A DNA stretch of 64,000 nucleotides. Source: Ramlibacter algicola (lineage in GTDB: Bacteria > Pseudomonadota > Gammaproteobacteria > Burkholderiales > Burkholderiaceae_C). Positions 8,324-16,358 of the stretch are shown piece after piece; position 1 is the first letter of the stretch; each line of letters starts with the position of its first letter. Location: positions 1,488,001 through 1,552,000 of the forward strand of contig NZ_JAEDAO010000001.1 in NCBI RefSeq assembly GCF_016641735.1, given 5' to 3'. The notes beneath the pieces are model-generated. The model did not search any database, had not been told where the DNA came from, and worked only from the letters and a program-made list of their open reading frames with translations. A program made the translations under genes and the position numbers.

Positions 8324-9058
8324 ATGTCCACCACTGCTGAGGTCGCGAGCACGGCGTGGTCGCTGCTTTCGGGCACCGATCCGCAATTGATGGCCATCGT
8401 CGGCCGTTCGCTGGCCGTCAGCACGACGTCGACCGCGCTCGGCGCGTTTGCTGGCGCTCTGCTCGGCGCCTGGCTGGCCGTGGCGCGCTTCCATGGACGC
8501 GGCGGCGTGCTGGCGGTGCTGCACACGTTGCTCGCCGTGCCCTCGGTCGTCGTCGGCCTGCTGGTGTACCTGCTGCTCTCGCGCTCGGGCCCGCTGGGCA
8601 GCCTCGGCTGGCTGTTCTCGTTCCCGGCGATGGTGATGGCGCAGACGCTGCTCGTGCTGCCGGTCGCCGCGGCGCTCACCCGGCAGGTGGTCGAAGACGT
8701 GGACCAGTCGCATGGCGAGCAGCTGTCGTCGCTCGGCGCCGGGCCGCTGCTGCGCGGGATGCTGCTGGTGTGGGACGAGCGCTACGCGATGCTCACGGTC
8801 CTGCTCGCGTGCTTCGGCCGCGCGATCTCGGAAGTCGGTGCCGTGATGATCGTGGGCGGCAACATCGACGGCTTCACGCGCGTGATGACGACCGCGATTG
8901 CGCTCGAGACGAGCAAGGGCGACCTGCCGCTGGCCGTCGCGCTGGGCCTCGTGCTGCTGGCGATCGTGCTGGTGCTCAACGCCGTCGTCTCGATGCTGCG
9001 CCGCTGGCGCCTTGTGCACGCGCAGCGCGGCACGCCCGCGCTGGAGGGCGTCGCATGA
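8324..9058 (+). CDS. tupB: tungstate ABC transporter permease
   Basis: A 244-residue inner-membrane permease with about five hydrophobic segments and the ABC-permease EAA-like region around EVGAVMIVGGNIDGFTRVMTTAIALE, which is characteristic of TupB-type tungstate permeases. It forms the channel through which the oxyanion is imported. It begins 140 bp after the formate dehydrogenase, across a hairpin repeat, and overlaps the ATPase gene by 4 bp (ATGA). No TupA binding protein is encoded in the window, so it must be elsewhere. Molybdate or another oxyanion is the alternative substrate. Confidence 0.82.
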   Translation: MSTTAEVASTAWSLLSGTDPQLMAIVGRSLAVSTTSTALGAFAGALLGAWLAVARFHGRGGVLAVLHTLLAVPSVVVGLLVYLLLSRSGPLGSLGWLFSFPAMVMAQTLLVLPVAAALTRQVVEDVDQSHGEQLSSLGAGPLLRGMLLVWDERYAMLTVLLACFGRAISEVGAVMIVGGNIDGFTRVMTTAIALETSKGDLPLAVALGLVLLAIVLVLNAVVSMLRRWRLVHAQRGTPALEGVA

Positions 9059-9756
9059 CGGTGCTGCTGGAGCTGGTGGACGTCGACGTCGCCATCGGGC
9101 CCGCCACCATCCTGCGCGGCATCCAGCTGCAGGTGCAGCGCGAGGACCGTGTCGCGCTGATCGGCGCCAACGGCAGCGGCAAGAGCACGCTGCTGCGCAC
9201 GCTGCACGGCTTGCTGAAGCCGGTGCGCGGCCTGCAATCGACCGCGTTCGGCGCGCGCCAGGCGATGGTGTTCCAGCGCCCGTTCCTGTTGCGCACGACC
9301 GTCGCGCGCAACCTGGCGCTGGGGCTGCGGCTCGCGGGCGTGCCGCCGCACGAGATCGCGGCGCGCGTGCCGGATGCGCTTGCGCGTGTCGGCCTGGCCG
9401 ACATCGGCGAGCGCCATGCGCGCCACCTGTCGGTGGGGCAGCAGCAGCGCGTCGCGTTCGCGCGGGCGTGGGCGCTGCGTCCCGACCTGCTGTTCCTCGA
9501 TGAACCCACGGCCAGCCTGGACCCGCCGGCCAAGCGCGAGATCGAATCGCTGATGGCCACGTTCGCGGAGGCGGGTACGACCATGGTGTTCGCGAGCCAC
9601 AACCTGGGGCAGGTCAAGCGCCTGGCCACGCGCGTCGTCTACCTGGAACGCGGGCGGCTGCTCGCGGACCTGCCCGTCGCGGCGTTCTTCGACCACGACC
9701 GCTTGCGCGAGGTGTCGCGCGAAGCGGACCTGTTCCTCCAGGGCGAGATGGCCTGA
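9055..9756 (+). CDS. tupC: tungstate ABC transporter ATP-binding protein
   Basis: A 233-residue ATPase with Walker A GANGSGKST, signature LSVGQQQR, Walker B LLFLDEPTASLDP and the switch histidine in FASHNLGQ. Short ATPases without a C-terminal TOBE domain are usual for TupC, whereas molybdate ModC carries one. The ATG at 9055 overlaps the permease stop (ATGA), so the two are co-translated. It energises uptake of tungstate, which fits the preceding formate dehydrogenase. Specificity is inferred from family and neighbourhood. Confidence 0.82.
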   Translation: MTVLLELVDVDVAIGPATILRGIQLQVQREDRVALIGANGSGKSTLLRTLHGLLKPVRGLQSTAFGARQAMVFQRPFLLRTTVARNLALGLRLAGVPPHEIAARVPDALARVGLADIGERHARHLSVGQQQRVAFARAWALRPDLLFLDEPTASLDPPAKREIESLMATFAEAGTTMVFASHNLGQVKRLATRVVYLERGRLLADLPVAAFFDHDRLREVSREADLFLQGEMA

Positions 9757-9913
9757 ACGCGTCGCACGGATGGGAAATTTGCCCATCCAGTCGCAACCAT
9801 TCGTAAGTCGGCGCGCTGCCAGGAGGCTTGTAGCAGCACAGGTTACGTCTCGGCACAGCCAATGACCCGACGGGTCCTCAGCATCGCACCCTCTTCAACA
9901 TCGAGGGATACGA

Positions 9914-11128
9914 ATGCGACAGGAAATCAACCGCCGGACGCTCGCCTGGACCGGCTATGCCGGCGTGGCGCTCGCCGCGTCACTGGTGGTGGCCTGCGGC
10001 GGCGGCGGCGGTGGCGGCGGCACGACGACCGCCCAGACGGGCACGCTGCGCATGGCGATGACCGACGCGCCCGCTTGCGGCTACGACCACGTCTACGTGA
10101 CCGTCGACCGCGTGCGCGTGCACCAGAACGGCGGCGCCGCGGACGGCGATGCCGGCTGGAGCGAGATCGCGCTCGCCGCACCCAAGCGCATCGACCTGCT
10201 CACGCTGACCAATGGCGTGCTCGAAGAGCTCGGTTCGACGCAACTGCCGGCCGGTTCGTACACGCAGGTGCGCCTGGTCCTGGTCGACAACAACGGCACC
10301 AACCAGCTGGCGAACGCCGTGCAGCCCACCGGCGGCGCGCTGGTCGCGCTGGCCACGCCGAGCGCGCAGCAGAGCGGCCTGAAGCTGAAGACCAACTTCG
10401 AGGTGCAGGGCGGCCAGACGGCGGACCTGCTGCTGGATTTCGATGCGTGCCGCTCGGTCGTGCGCGCTGGCAATTCCGGCAACTACATCCTCAAGCCCGT
10501 GGTCTCGGTGACGCCGCGCGTGTCGACCGGCATCGAGGGCTACGTGAGCACCACGCTGACGCTGAACGGCACCCTGGTGACGGCGCAGCAGAACGGCGCC
10601 GTGATCCGCTCGAGCCAACCGGACACCGCCGGCAAGTTCACGCTGCCGTCGCTGCCCGCAGGGAGCTACGACATCGTCGTGACGTCCGACGGCCGCAGCA
10701 CCGCGGTCGTGCCCAGCGTGCCCGTGACGGCGACCCAAAGCGTGACGCTCAATGGCACCGCGACCGCGATCCTGCCGCCGGCGTCCACGATGCAACAGGT
10801 CACCGGCACGACGTCCGTCGGCACCGGGACGGCCACGCTCGTGACCGACGCCTCGGTGCGCGCCACGCAGGCGCTGACCGGCGGCCCGACCGTGGAAGTC
10901 GCCCACACGACGGTGGACGCGTCCACCGCGGCTTACACGCTGCGCCTGCCTGCGGCGGCGCCGGTGAAGTCGCCGTTCGCGGCCGGCACGGCGCTGAACT
11001 TCACCGCCGACACGGCGGTGGCCGGCAAGTACCGCATCGAAGCCTCGGCGCCGAGCCGGACCACGATCGGCGCGGACGCCGACGTGTCGACGGCCGACAA
11101 GGTGGTGCCGATCACTTTCTCGCCCTGA
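9914..11128 (+). CDS. DUF4382-type lipoprotein
   Basis: A 404-residue predicted lipoprotein: twin-Arg-containing N-terminus, hydrophobic segment and LVVAC with Cys28, then a Gly run. Residues about 42-200 match the DUF4382 pattern (TGTLRMAMTDAPACGYDHVYVTVDRVRVHQ, then LPAGSYTQVRLVL), a beta-rich domain of unknown function found in many secreted bacterial proteins. A carboxypeptidase-regulatory-like segment (GKFTLPSLPAGSYDIVV) follows around residue 240. A GAGGG ribosome binding site lies 6 bases before the ATG. It is preceded by a 157-bp gap and followed by a strong terminator, so it is probably monocistronic. Confidence 0.85.
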   Translation: MRQEINRRTLAWTGYAGVALAASLVVACGGGGGGGGTTTAQTGTLRMAMTDAPACGYDHVYVTVDRVRVHQNGGAADGDAGWSEIALAAPKRIDLLTLTNGVLEELGSTQLPAGSYTQVRLVLVDNNGTNQLANAVQPTGGALVALATPSAQQSGLKLKTNFEVQGGQTADLLLDFDACRSVVRAGNSGNYILKPVVSVTPRVSTGIEGYVSTTLTLNGTLVTAQQNGAVIRSSQPDTAGKFTLPSLPAGSYDIVVTSDGRSTAVVPSVPVTATQSVTLNGTATAILPPASTMQQVTGTTSVGTGTATLVTDASVRATQALTGGPTVEVAHTTVDASTAAYTLRLPAAAPVKSPFAAGTALNFTADTAVAGKYRIEASAPSRTTIGADADVSTADKVVPITFSP

Positions 11129-11174
11129 CCTGGAGGGCTTGGCCTGGCGCGGCGATGCACCGCGTCGGGAGTTC

Positions 11175-11206
11175 GGGGGCGTGCACGCCGTGCACGCCCC
11201 CTTTTT
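11175..11206 (+). terminator. rho-independent terminator after DUF4382 lipoprotein
   Basis: A GC-rich stem (GGGGGCGTGCACG with its complement) with almost no loop is followed by TTTTT. It lies 47 bp after the DUF4382 stop codon and just before the end of the convergent small gene at 11211. Confidence 0.85.
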
Positions 11207-11210
11207 CATG

Positions 11211-11456
11211 TCATGCGTGGGCCGCGGTTCGTCCCACGTGGTCCGGGCACACGAAGCGCTTGGCGCCCAGGAGACGGCGGAAGCCGCCGAGCTGGCGCAG
11301 CGCATGGCGGCCGCACACCCAGCAGCTCATCGTCGCGCCCACCACGCCGGAGATCGTCGTGAACGGGGCGCCCGCGACCTTGGCGCGGTAGCGCTTGCCG
11401 TCCTCGGAGAGGACCGTCGCGGTGTCGGGCTCGCGCCACGGGATCGGTGCGGCCAT
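11211..11456 (-). CDS. small cysteine-containing hypothetical protein
   Basis: An 81-residue protein of unknown function. The N-terminal half looks like a small beta barrel (TVLSEDGKRYRAKVAG). A single CWVC pair (residues about 45-48) and a further Cys near the C-terminus in RFVCPDHVG, with histidines nearby, suggest a metal or zinc-ribbon-like site. It ends inside the terminator region shared with the lipoprotein and sits directly downstream of a 24-codon membrane peptide gene on the same strand (5 bp apart), so the two are probably one transcript. Confidence 0.55.
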   Translation of the reverse strand: MAAPIPWREPDTATVLSEDGKRYRAKVAGAPFTTISGVVGATMSCWVCGRHALRQLGGFRRLLGAKRFVCPDHVGRTAAHA

Positions 11457-11461
11457 GGCGG

Positions 11462-11536
11462 TCAGATGACGTGGAACAGCCAGAGCAGGACCACGATGCC
11501 GAGCGGCACGCCAAGGAGCCAGAGGATGATGGGCAT
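11462..11536 (-). CDS. 24-residue single-span membrane peptide
   Basis: A very short gene: ATG at 11536, stop at 11462, encoding 24 residues that begin MPIILWLLGVPLG and continue as an almost wholly hydrophobic segment ending in His-Val-Ile. A ribosome binding site GGGAGA lies 6-7 bases before the ATG. The peptide is just long enough to cross the membrane once. Small one-helix proteins of this type are common in Burkholderiales genomes and often stress-related, but no function is assigned. It is likely co-transcribed with the 81-residue gene downstream. Confidence 0.55.
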   Translation of the reverse strand: MPIILWLLGVPLGIVVLLWLFHVI

Positions 11537-11663
11537 GGATTTCTCCCGATGAATGTTGCTATGGGAGTCACCATAGGCAGCAGGCCGGGGCGGCGCTGAG
11601 CGCCTGCATCGCTTGCTCAGGTCGGGAGGGGCCTACACCTGTCGGGCGCCGGCCACGGCGCTG

Positions 11664-12023
11664 TCAGTCGCCGTTCAGCCAGTCGATCGCCGCACCGGGG
11701 TCGGTGAACGTGCGCAGGCCGATGCCGGTCTTCTGCGCCGCCTTCTCGCTCGCGCCCGTGCGCCGCGAAGCGGGCACCACGGTGGCGACGCGATCGAAAT
11801 CCTCCGCCAGCCGGCCCAGGTGCGTGCCGAGCTGCAGGTGCTCGGTGAACGCCAGTTGCGGATGCACGCCCAGCAGGTCGATCAGCACCTTGCGAAGGCG
11901 ATTGCCGCGGGCGATGGCCCCGACCAGGTCCGCCAGCCCGATGAATTCCGGGAGCCCGGCGTCGCCGTTGGCGACGACGTGCAGGCGCGACTCGATGGGC
12001 GTGACGTTGATGCTGAAAGCCAT
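11664..12023 (-). CDS. STAS/SpoIIAA-like domain protein
   Basis: A 119-residue single-domain protein. The pattern of short beta strands and helices (SRLHVVANGDAGLPEFIGLADLV... RKVLIDLLGVHPQLAFTEHLQLGTHLG) resembles SpoIIAA-like/STAS proteins, which act as small regulatory or lipid/nucleotide-binding modules. I chose ATG 12023 (MAFSINVTP) over an in-frame ATG at 12065, which would overlap the divergent thiolase start. The promoter must lie in the 40 bp shared with the thiolase gene or inside its 5' end. Its role is unknown. Confidence 0.6.
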   Translation of the reverse strand: MAFSINVTPIESRLHVVANGDAGLPEFIGLADLVGAIARGNRLRKVLIDLLGVHPQLAFTEHLQLGTHLGRLAEDFDRVATVVPASRRTGASEKAAQKTGIGLRTFTDPGAAIDWLNGD

Positions 12024-12063
12024 GTGCCGATGATGCCGTGGTCCGCCGGGGAATAATGAAGCC

Positions 12064-13245
12064 ATGCAAGCCTACATCGTTGCCGCCCTTCGTACCGCCA
12101 CCGGCCGCCGCAATGGCCGCCTGTCCGGCTGGCATCCCGCCGACCTCGCCGCGCAGGTGCTCGATGCACTCGTGGACCGCACGGGCATCGATCCCGCGGC
12201 GGTCGACGACGTGCTCATGGGCTGCGTCAGCCAGGTCGGCGAGCAGGCCATGAACGTGGCCCGCAATGCGGTGCTGGCCAGCAAGCTGCCGGAATCGGTG
12301 CCGGCGACGTCGATCGACCGCCAGTGCGGGTCGTCGCAGCAGGCGCTGCAATTTGCCGCGCAAGCGGTCATGTCCGGCACGCAGGACGTCGTGATCGCTG
12401 CGGGTGTCGAGAGCATGACGCGGGTGCCCATGTTCTCGACCACCGAACTGGCGCGCAAGAACGGCCTGGGTTCCTACATGAGCCCGCAGGTGCGCGCGCG
12501 CTATCCCGGCGTGGAGTTCAGCCAGTTCATGGGCGCCGAACTGATCGCGAAGAAGTACGGGCTCACGAAGGATGCGTTGGATGCCTACGCGCTCGAAAGC
12601 CACCAGCGTGCCAAGGCCGCCGCGCAGGCGGGGCGCTTCGACGCCGAGGTGTTGCCCGTTGCCGTTCGCAAGCAAGGCGAGGAAGTCGCGTCGGGCGAAC
12701 TGCACACGGTCGACGAAGGCATCCGCTTCGACGCGTCGCTGGAAGGCATTGCGGGCGTCAAGCTGCTGCAGGAAGGCGGCGTGATCACCGCCGCCAGCGC
12801 CAGCCAGATCGCCGACGGCGCGGCTGGCGTGATGGTGGTGAGCGAGAAGGCGCTGAAGACCTTCGGCCTGAAGCCGCTCGCGCGCATCCACCACCTGTCG
12901 GTGATGGGCCACGACCCGGTCGTGATGCTGGAGGCGCCGGTGCCCGCCACCATCGCTGCCTTGAAGAAGGCCGGCCTGTCCGCGCAGGACATCGATGCGT
13001 TCGAGGTGAACGAGGCGTTCGCGCCCGTGCCGCTGGCGTGGCTGCAAGCCACCGGCGCGGATCCAGCCCGCCTGAACGTCAACGGCGGCGCCATCGCGCT
13101 CGGCCACCCGCTGGGTGCGTCAGGCGCGAAGCTGATGACGACGCTGCTGCACGTGCTGCAACAGCGCAAGGGCCGCTATGGGCTGCAGACGATGTGCGAA
13201 GGTGGCGGCATGGCCAATGTCACGATCGTCGAGGCGCTGCACTGA
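12064..13245 (+). CDS. acetyl-CoA C-acyltransferase (thiolase)
   Basis: A 393-residue thiolase. The nucleophilic Cys88 lies in RQCGSSQQA, the catalytic His348 in GHPLGASGAK and the second Cys378 in CEGGGMAN; numbering and total length are almost identical to biosynthetic acetyl-CoA acetyltransferases such as PhaA. It either condenses two acetyl-CoA or cleaves 3-oxoacyl-CoA. The SSQQA variation around the nucleophile is more like lipid/steroid-degradation thiolases than PhaA, so beta-oxidation is a fair guess. It stands alone, 40 bp from the divergent STAS-like gene. Confidence 0.93.
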   Translation: MQAYIVAALRTATGRRNGRLSGWHPADLAAQVLDALVDRTGIDPAAVDDVLMGCVSQVGEQAMNVARNAVLASKLPESVPATSIDRQCGSSQQALQFAAQAVMSGTQDVVIAAGVESMTRVPMFSTTELARKNGLGSYMSPQVRARYPGVEFSQFMGAELIAKKYGLTKDALDAYALESHQRAKAAAQAGRFDAEVLPVAVRKQGEEVASGELHTVDEGIRFDASLEGIAGVKLLQEGGVITAASASQIADGAAGVMVVSEKALKTFGLKPLARIHHLSVMGHDPVVMLEAPVPATIAALKKAGLSAQDIDAFEVNEAFAPVPLAWLQATGADPARLNVNGGAIALGHPLGASGAKLMTTLLHVLQQRKGRYGLQTMCEGGGMANVTIVEALH

Positions 13246-13280
13246 TCCGCACCGTCGATCGCGCGCTGCACCGCCACCGT

Positions 13281-13375
13281 GTCGTCGTCCCCGCGGAGGC
13301 GGGGACCCACCGCTTTCTTCACGTGCCGGGTTGAAGGCGGAAGCGATGGATTCCCGCCTTCGCGGGAATGACGGA
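13281..13375. repeat. REP-like composite repeat, copy 1
   Basis: Two unlike palindromes in tandem: GTCCCCGCGGAGGCGGGGAC at about 13287, then ATTCCCGCCTTCGCGGGAAT at about 13350, separated by about 35 bp. The same pair in the same order recurs at 21168-21250. It lies between the convergent thiolase and glycosidase genes, as usual for REP/BIME elements, and could act as a bidirectional terminator. Confidence 0.75.
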
Positions 13376-13389
13376 GCGGGGGCCGCGCC

Positions 13390-14952
13390 TTACACGCTCC
13401 ACCAGTTGCCAGAGGCAACCAGCATCGGGATGAGCTGCAACTCCGCGTCGTAGTACTGCACGCTGAAGTTGTTCGCGTTGTAGGTCCACAGCGAGTTCAG
13501 GTAGGCCTGGTGCGCGCTGTCGACCATCGCGCCGCACAGCTGCGGGCCGATCATGCCCTTGGGGGTCCAGTTCGGGTACGGGCGCAGCATCGGGGTGCCG
13601 TTCATCGCGTAGCCGATCGCCGTGCGCGCGGGGTCGCCACCGGTGTCGGCCTTGAAGAACGCCATCATCTTGTTGCACACGGCCTTCCAGCGCGCGTCGC
13701 CCGACAGCACGTAGTCGGTGCCATAGCGCCACGGGTTGCGCTGCGCGTTGGCGAAGTAGTTCATCTCCGTGTCGGTGAAGTCGCCCATGCCGCCCGGGGA
13801 CGGGTACGGGGTCGACGTGTCCGTCGCGACGATGAAGTCGGGCATCAGGCCTGCCGACGGCGAGTACACGGTCTGCATGCGGTTGAGCAGCGCGTAGCAG
13901 CGGTCGATGACCGTGGTGCTCCAGTAGCTGTCGCCGGTTGCCTTCGCGAACGCGCGGAAGTGGCCGATCATGTAGTCGGACGTGCGGCTCACGTTGGGCG
14001 TGGCCATGCCCTTGGTGGTGCCGTCCGGCTTCATGTTCCAGGACTTGAGGGCGCCGATGGTGTTCAGCGCTTCCTGGCGGTAGTTCCAGCGGCCGCTCGA
14101 GCCCCATTGCTTGTGCGCCATCAGCAGCGCCAGCGCGATGTCGAGGTCGCCGTCCATGGCGTTCCAGCCGCCGCCGGCCGCGTCGGTCGACGAGCCGTTG
14201 GCGGTCAGGCGCCAGTCCATCAGGTACGGGCCGCCGCTCGATGCGGGGATGCTGTACGCGGGTCGCGCACGCACGGTGGTCAGCAGGCCGTCGAACAACG
14301 CGCGGGCGTTCGCGTCGTGGCCGGCCATCACGACCGACAGCAGCATGCCGTAGCCCATCGCCTCGGACACGGTGATGTAGTCGGAGGCGAAGCGCAGGGC
14401 CTTGCCGCCGGCGACCGTCGGCACGTCGACGATGCCGTTGGACTTCCAGCGGTCGTACAGCGCGCGGATGGTCGAGTCCATCTGCGCGGCGCTCGCGCTG
14501 GTCGGCAGGATGCCGGCCACGTAGGGCTGCAGGCGCGAGCCGAACGGATAGGAGATCGCAGGCGCCGGGGCCGGTGCAGGCGTCGGCGCCGGTGTCGGCG
14601 CGGCGGTCGGTGCCGGCGTGGGGGCAGCCGTCGGTGCGGGCGTGGGCGCAGGCGTCGGAGCCGCCGTCGGCGCCGGAGTCGGAGCCGGCGTGGGAGCAGC
14701 CGTCGGCGCCGGCGTGGGAGCGGGCGTCGGTGCGACCGTCGGTGCAGGTGCCGGAGCCGCGGTCGGTGCGGGGGTCGGTGCCGCCGTCGGTTTCGGCGTC
14801 GGCTTGCCGGGCGTGCCGCCCTTGGCGAGCTGTTCGGCCTCGACGCCGCCGGCGTCGGCCACCGTTTCGGCGGAGCCGCCGCCGCCACAGGCGGTCAGGG
14901 CCACCGTCGTCACCGCCGCCGGGGCGGTGTGCAGGAAGACGCGTCGTTTCAT
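13390..14952 (-). CDS. glycoside hydrolase family 8 lipoprotein with Pro/Thr/Ala linker
   Basis: A 520-residue exported enzyme. The N-terminus has a twin-Arg motif (KRRVFL) and a lipobox ending in Cys22, suggesting Tat-dependent export and lipid anchoring. Residues about 48-130 are a low-complexity PTPAPTAA-type linker. The catalytic domain (about 135-520) shows the family-8 acid motif VSEAMGYGM with Glu197 and the MDGDLDIALALL segment supplying the acidic base region. Family members cleave beta-1,4-glucan (cellulase, including BcsZ), xylan or chitosan. No cellulose synthase genes are near, so the substrate is open. Its ATG overlaps the stop of the upstream paralogue by one base (TGATG). Confidence 0.85.
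   Translation of the reverse strand: MKRRVFLHTAPAAVTTVALTACGGGGSAETVADAGGVEAEQLAKGGTPGKPTPKPTAAPTPAPTAAPAPAPTVAPTPAPTPAPTAAPTPAPTPAPTAAPTPAPTPAPTAAPTPAPTAAPTPAPTPAPAPAPAISYPFGSRLQPYVAGILPTSASAAQMDSTIRALYDRWKSNGIVDVPTVAGGKALRFASDYITVSEAMGYGMLLSVVMAGHDANARALFDGLLTTVRARPAYSIPASSGGPYLMDWRLTANGSSTDAAGGGWNAMDGDLDIALALLMAHKQWGSSGRWNYRQEALNTIGALKSWNMKPDGTTKGMATPNVSRTSDYMIGHFRAFAKATGDSYWSTTVIDRCYALLNRMQTVYSPSAGLMPDFIVATDTSTPYPSPGGMGDFTDTEMNYFANAQRNPWRYGTDYVLSGDARWKAVCNKMMAFFKADTGGDPARTAIGYAMNGTPMLRPYPNWTPKGMIGPQLCGAMVDSAHQAYLNSLWTYNANNFSVQYYDAELQLIPMLVASGNWWSV
14561..14812 (-). repeat. DNA repeat encoding the Pro/Thr/Ala linker
   Basis: About 250 bp of short degenerate repeats (GGCGTCGGTGC-like units of 12-24 bp) encode alternating PTPAPTAAPTPAP. 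It is the only substantial difference in architecture from the upstream paralogue, whose linker is short and non-repetitive. Such tracts expand and contract by slippage. Confidence 0.7.
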
Positions 14953-16358
14953 CACGCGGTCCACCAGTTGCCCGAAGCCACCAGCATCGGCAGCAGCTGC
15001 AGTTCGGCGTCGTAGTACTGGTTGCTGAAGTTGTTCGCGTTGTACGACCAGAGCGAGTTCAGGTACGCCTGGTGGGCGCCGTCGACCATCGCGCCGCACA
15101 GCTGCGGGCCGATCATGCCCTTGGGGGTCCAGGCCGGGTACGGGCGCAGCAGGGCGTTACCGCTCATCTCGTAGCCGATCGCGGTGCGCGCCGGGTCACC
15201 GCCGGTGTCGGCCTTGAAGAAGTTCATCAGCTTGTTGCACACGGACTTCCAGCGCGCGTCGCCGGACAGCACGTAGTCGCAACCCCAACGCCACGGATTG
15301 CGCTGCGCGTTGGCGAAGTAGTTCATCTCCGTGTTGGTGAAGTCGCCCATGCCGCCCGGGGAGGGGTAGGGCGTCGCCGTGTCGGTGGCCACGATGAAGT
15401 CGGGCATCAGGCCGGCCGAAGGCGAGTACACGGTCTGCATGCGGTTGATCAGCGCATAGCAGCGGTCGATGACCGTCGTGCTCCAGTAGCTGTCACCGGT
15501 CGCCTTCGCGAAGGCGCGGAAGTGGCCGATCATGTAGTCGGACGTGCGGCTCACGTTGGCGGTCGCCATGCCCTTCGTGGTGCCGTCCGGCTTCATGTTG
15601 AACGCCTTCATGGCGTTGATGGTGTTGATGCCTTCCTGCTTGTAGTTCCAGGCACCGGTGCCGGACCCCCACTGCTTGTCGGCCATCAGCAGCGCCAGCG
15701 CGATGTCGAGGTCGCCGTCCATGGCGTTCCAGCCGCCGCCGGCTGCATCGCTCGACGAGCCGTTGGCCTCCAGGCGCCAGTCCATCAGGGCGGAGCCCAC
15801 GCCGGGAATGCTGTACGCCGGGCGGGCCCGCACGGTCTTCAGCAGCGCATCGAAGATGCTGCGCGCCTGCGGGTCGTGGCCGGCCATCACCACCGTGATC
15901 AGCATGGCGTAGCCCATGGCTTCGGACACGGTGATGTAGTTGCTGGCGAAACGCAGCGCCTTGCCGCCCGGCACGGTCGGCACGTCGACGATGCCGTTGG
16001 CCTTCCAGGCGTCGTACGCGGAGCGGATCGACGCGTCCATCTGCGCATTGCTCACGTTGTTCGGCACGATGCCGGCCACGTAGGCCTGCAGGCGCGAGCC
16101 GAACGGGTAGGCGATGCCGGGCACGTTGCTCGTGCCCTGGGCCGGCTGCTGCGGCTGAGGCTGGGACGTTCCAGTGTCCGGCGGCGCGCTCGCGCCGCCC
16201 GTCACCGGCGTGGTCGGCGTCGACGCGCCGAGCGTCGCGGTGCTCACGCCGGTGCCTGCATCGGCAGTGGCCGCGGCGCCGCCGCCGCCCCCGCCGCATG
16301 CGGCGAGCGCGGAAGCCATGGCGGCCGAGCCGGAGGTGATGAAGATGCGCCTTTTCAT
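14952..16358 (-). CDS. glycoside hydrolase family 8 lipoprotein (tandem paralogue)
   Basis: A 468-residue paralogue of the next gene. It has the same Tat-like KRRIFITS start and lipobox (Cys21, followed by six Gly), a shorter Thr/Pro/Gln linker (about 28-85), and the same catalytic domain with VSEAMGYAM and MDGDLDIALALL. Long stretches from the middle to the C-terminal GNWW motif are nearly identical between the two proteins, indicating a recent tandem duplication or gene conversion. The two stop/start codons overlap as TGATG, so translation is coupled and the pair is co-expressed. A 628-bp upstream region without genes should hold the promoter. Confidence 0.85.
   Translation of the reverse strand: MKRRIFITSGSAAMASALAACGGGGGGAAATADAGTGVSTATLGASTPTTPVTGGASAPPDTGTSQPQPQQPAQGTSNVPGIAYPFGSRLQAYVAGIVPNNVSNAQMDASIRSAYDAWKANGIVDVPTVPGGKALRFASNYITVSEAMGYAMLITVVMAGHDPQARSIFDALLKTVRARPAYSIPGVGSALMDWRLEANGSSSDAAGGGWNAMDGDLDIALALLMADKQWGSGTGAWNYKQEGINTINAMKAFNMKPDGTTKGMATANVSRTSDYMIGHFRAFAKATGDSYWSTTVIDRCYALINRMQTVYSPSAGLMPDFIVATDTATPYPSPGGMGDFTNTEMNYFANAQRNPWRWGCDYVLSGDARWKSVCNKLMNFFKADTGGDPARTAIGYEMSGNALLRPYPAWTPKGMIGPQLCGAMVDGAHQAYLNSLWSYNANNFSNQYYDAELQLLPMLVASGNWWTA

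Noticed and set aside
9768..9788. Hairpin GGATGGG-AAATTTG-CCCATCC after tupC, considered as terminator or riboswitch
   Set aside because: It lacks a T-run and no wider riboswitch-like structure is evident; its role is undecidable from sequence alone.
14561..14812. Regular short DNA repeats that could be mistaken for a CRISPR-like array
   Set aside because: The units are degenerate, have no unique spacers, and encode a Pro/Thr/Ala protein linker in frame.
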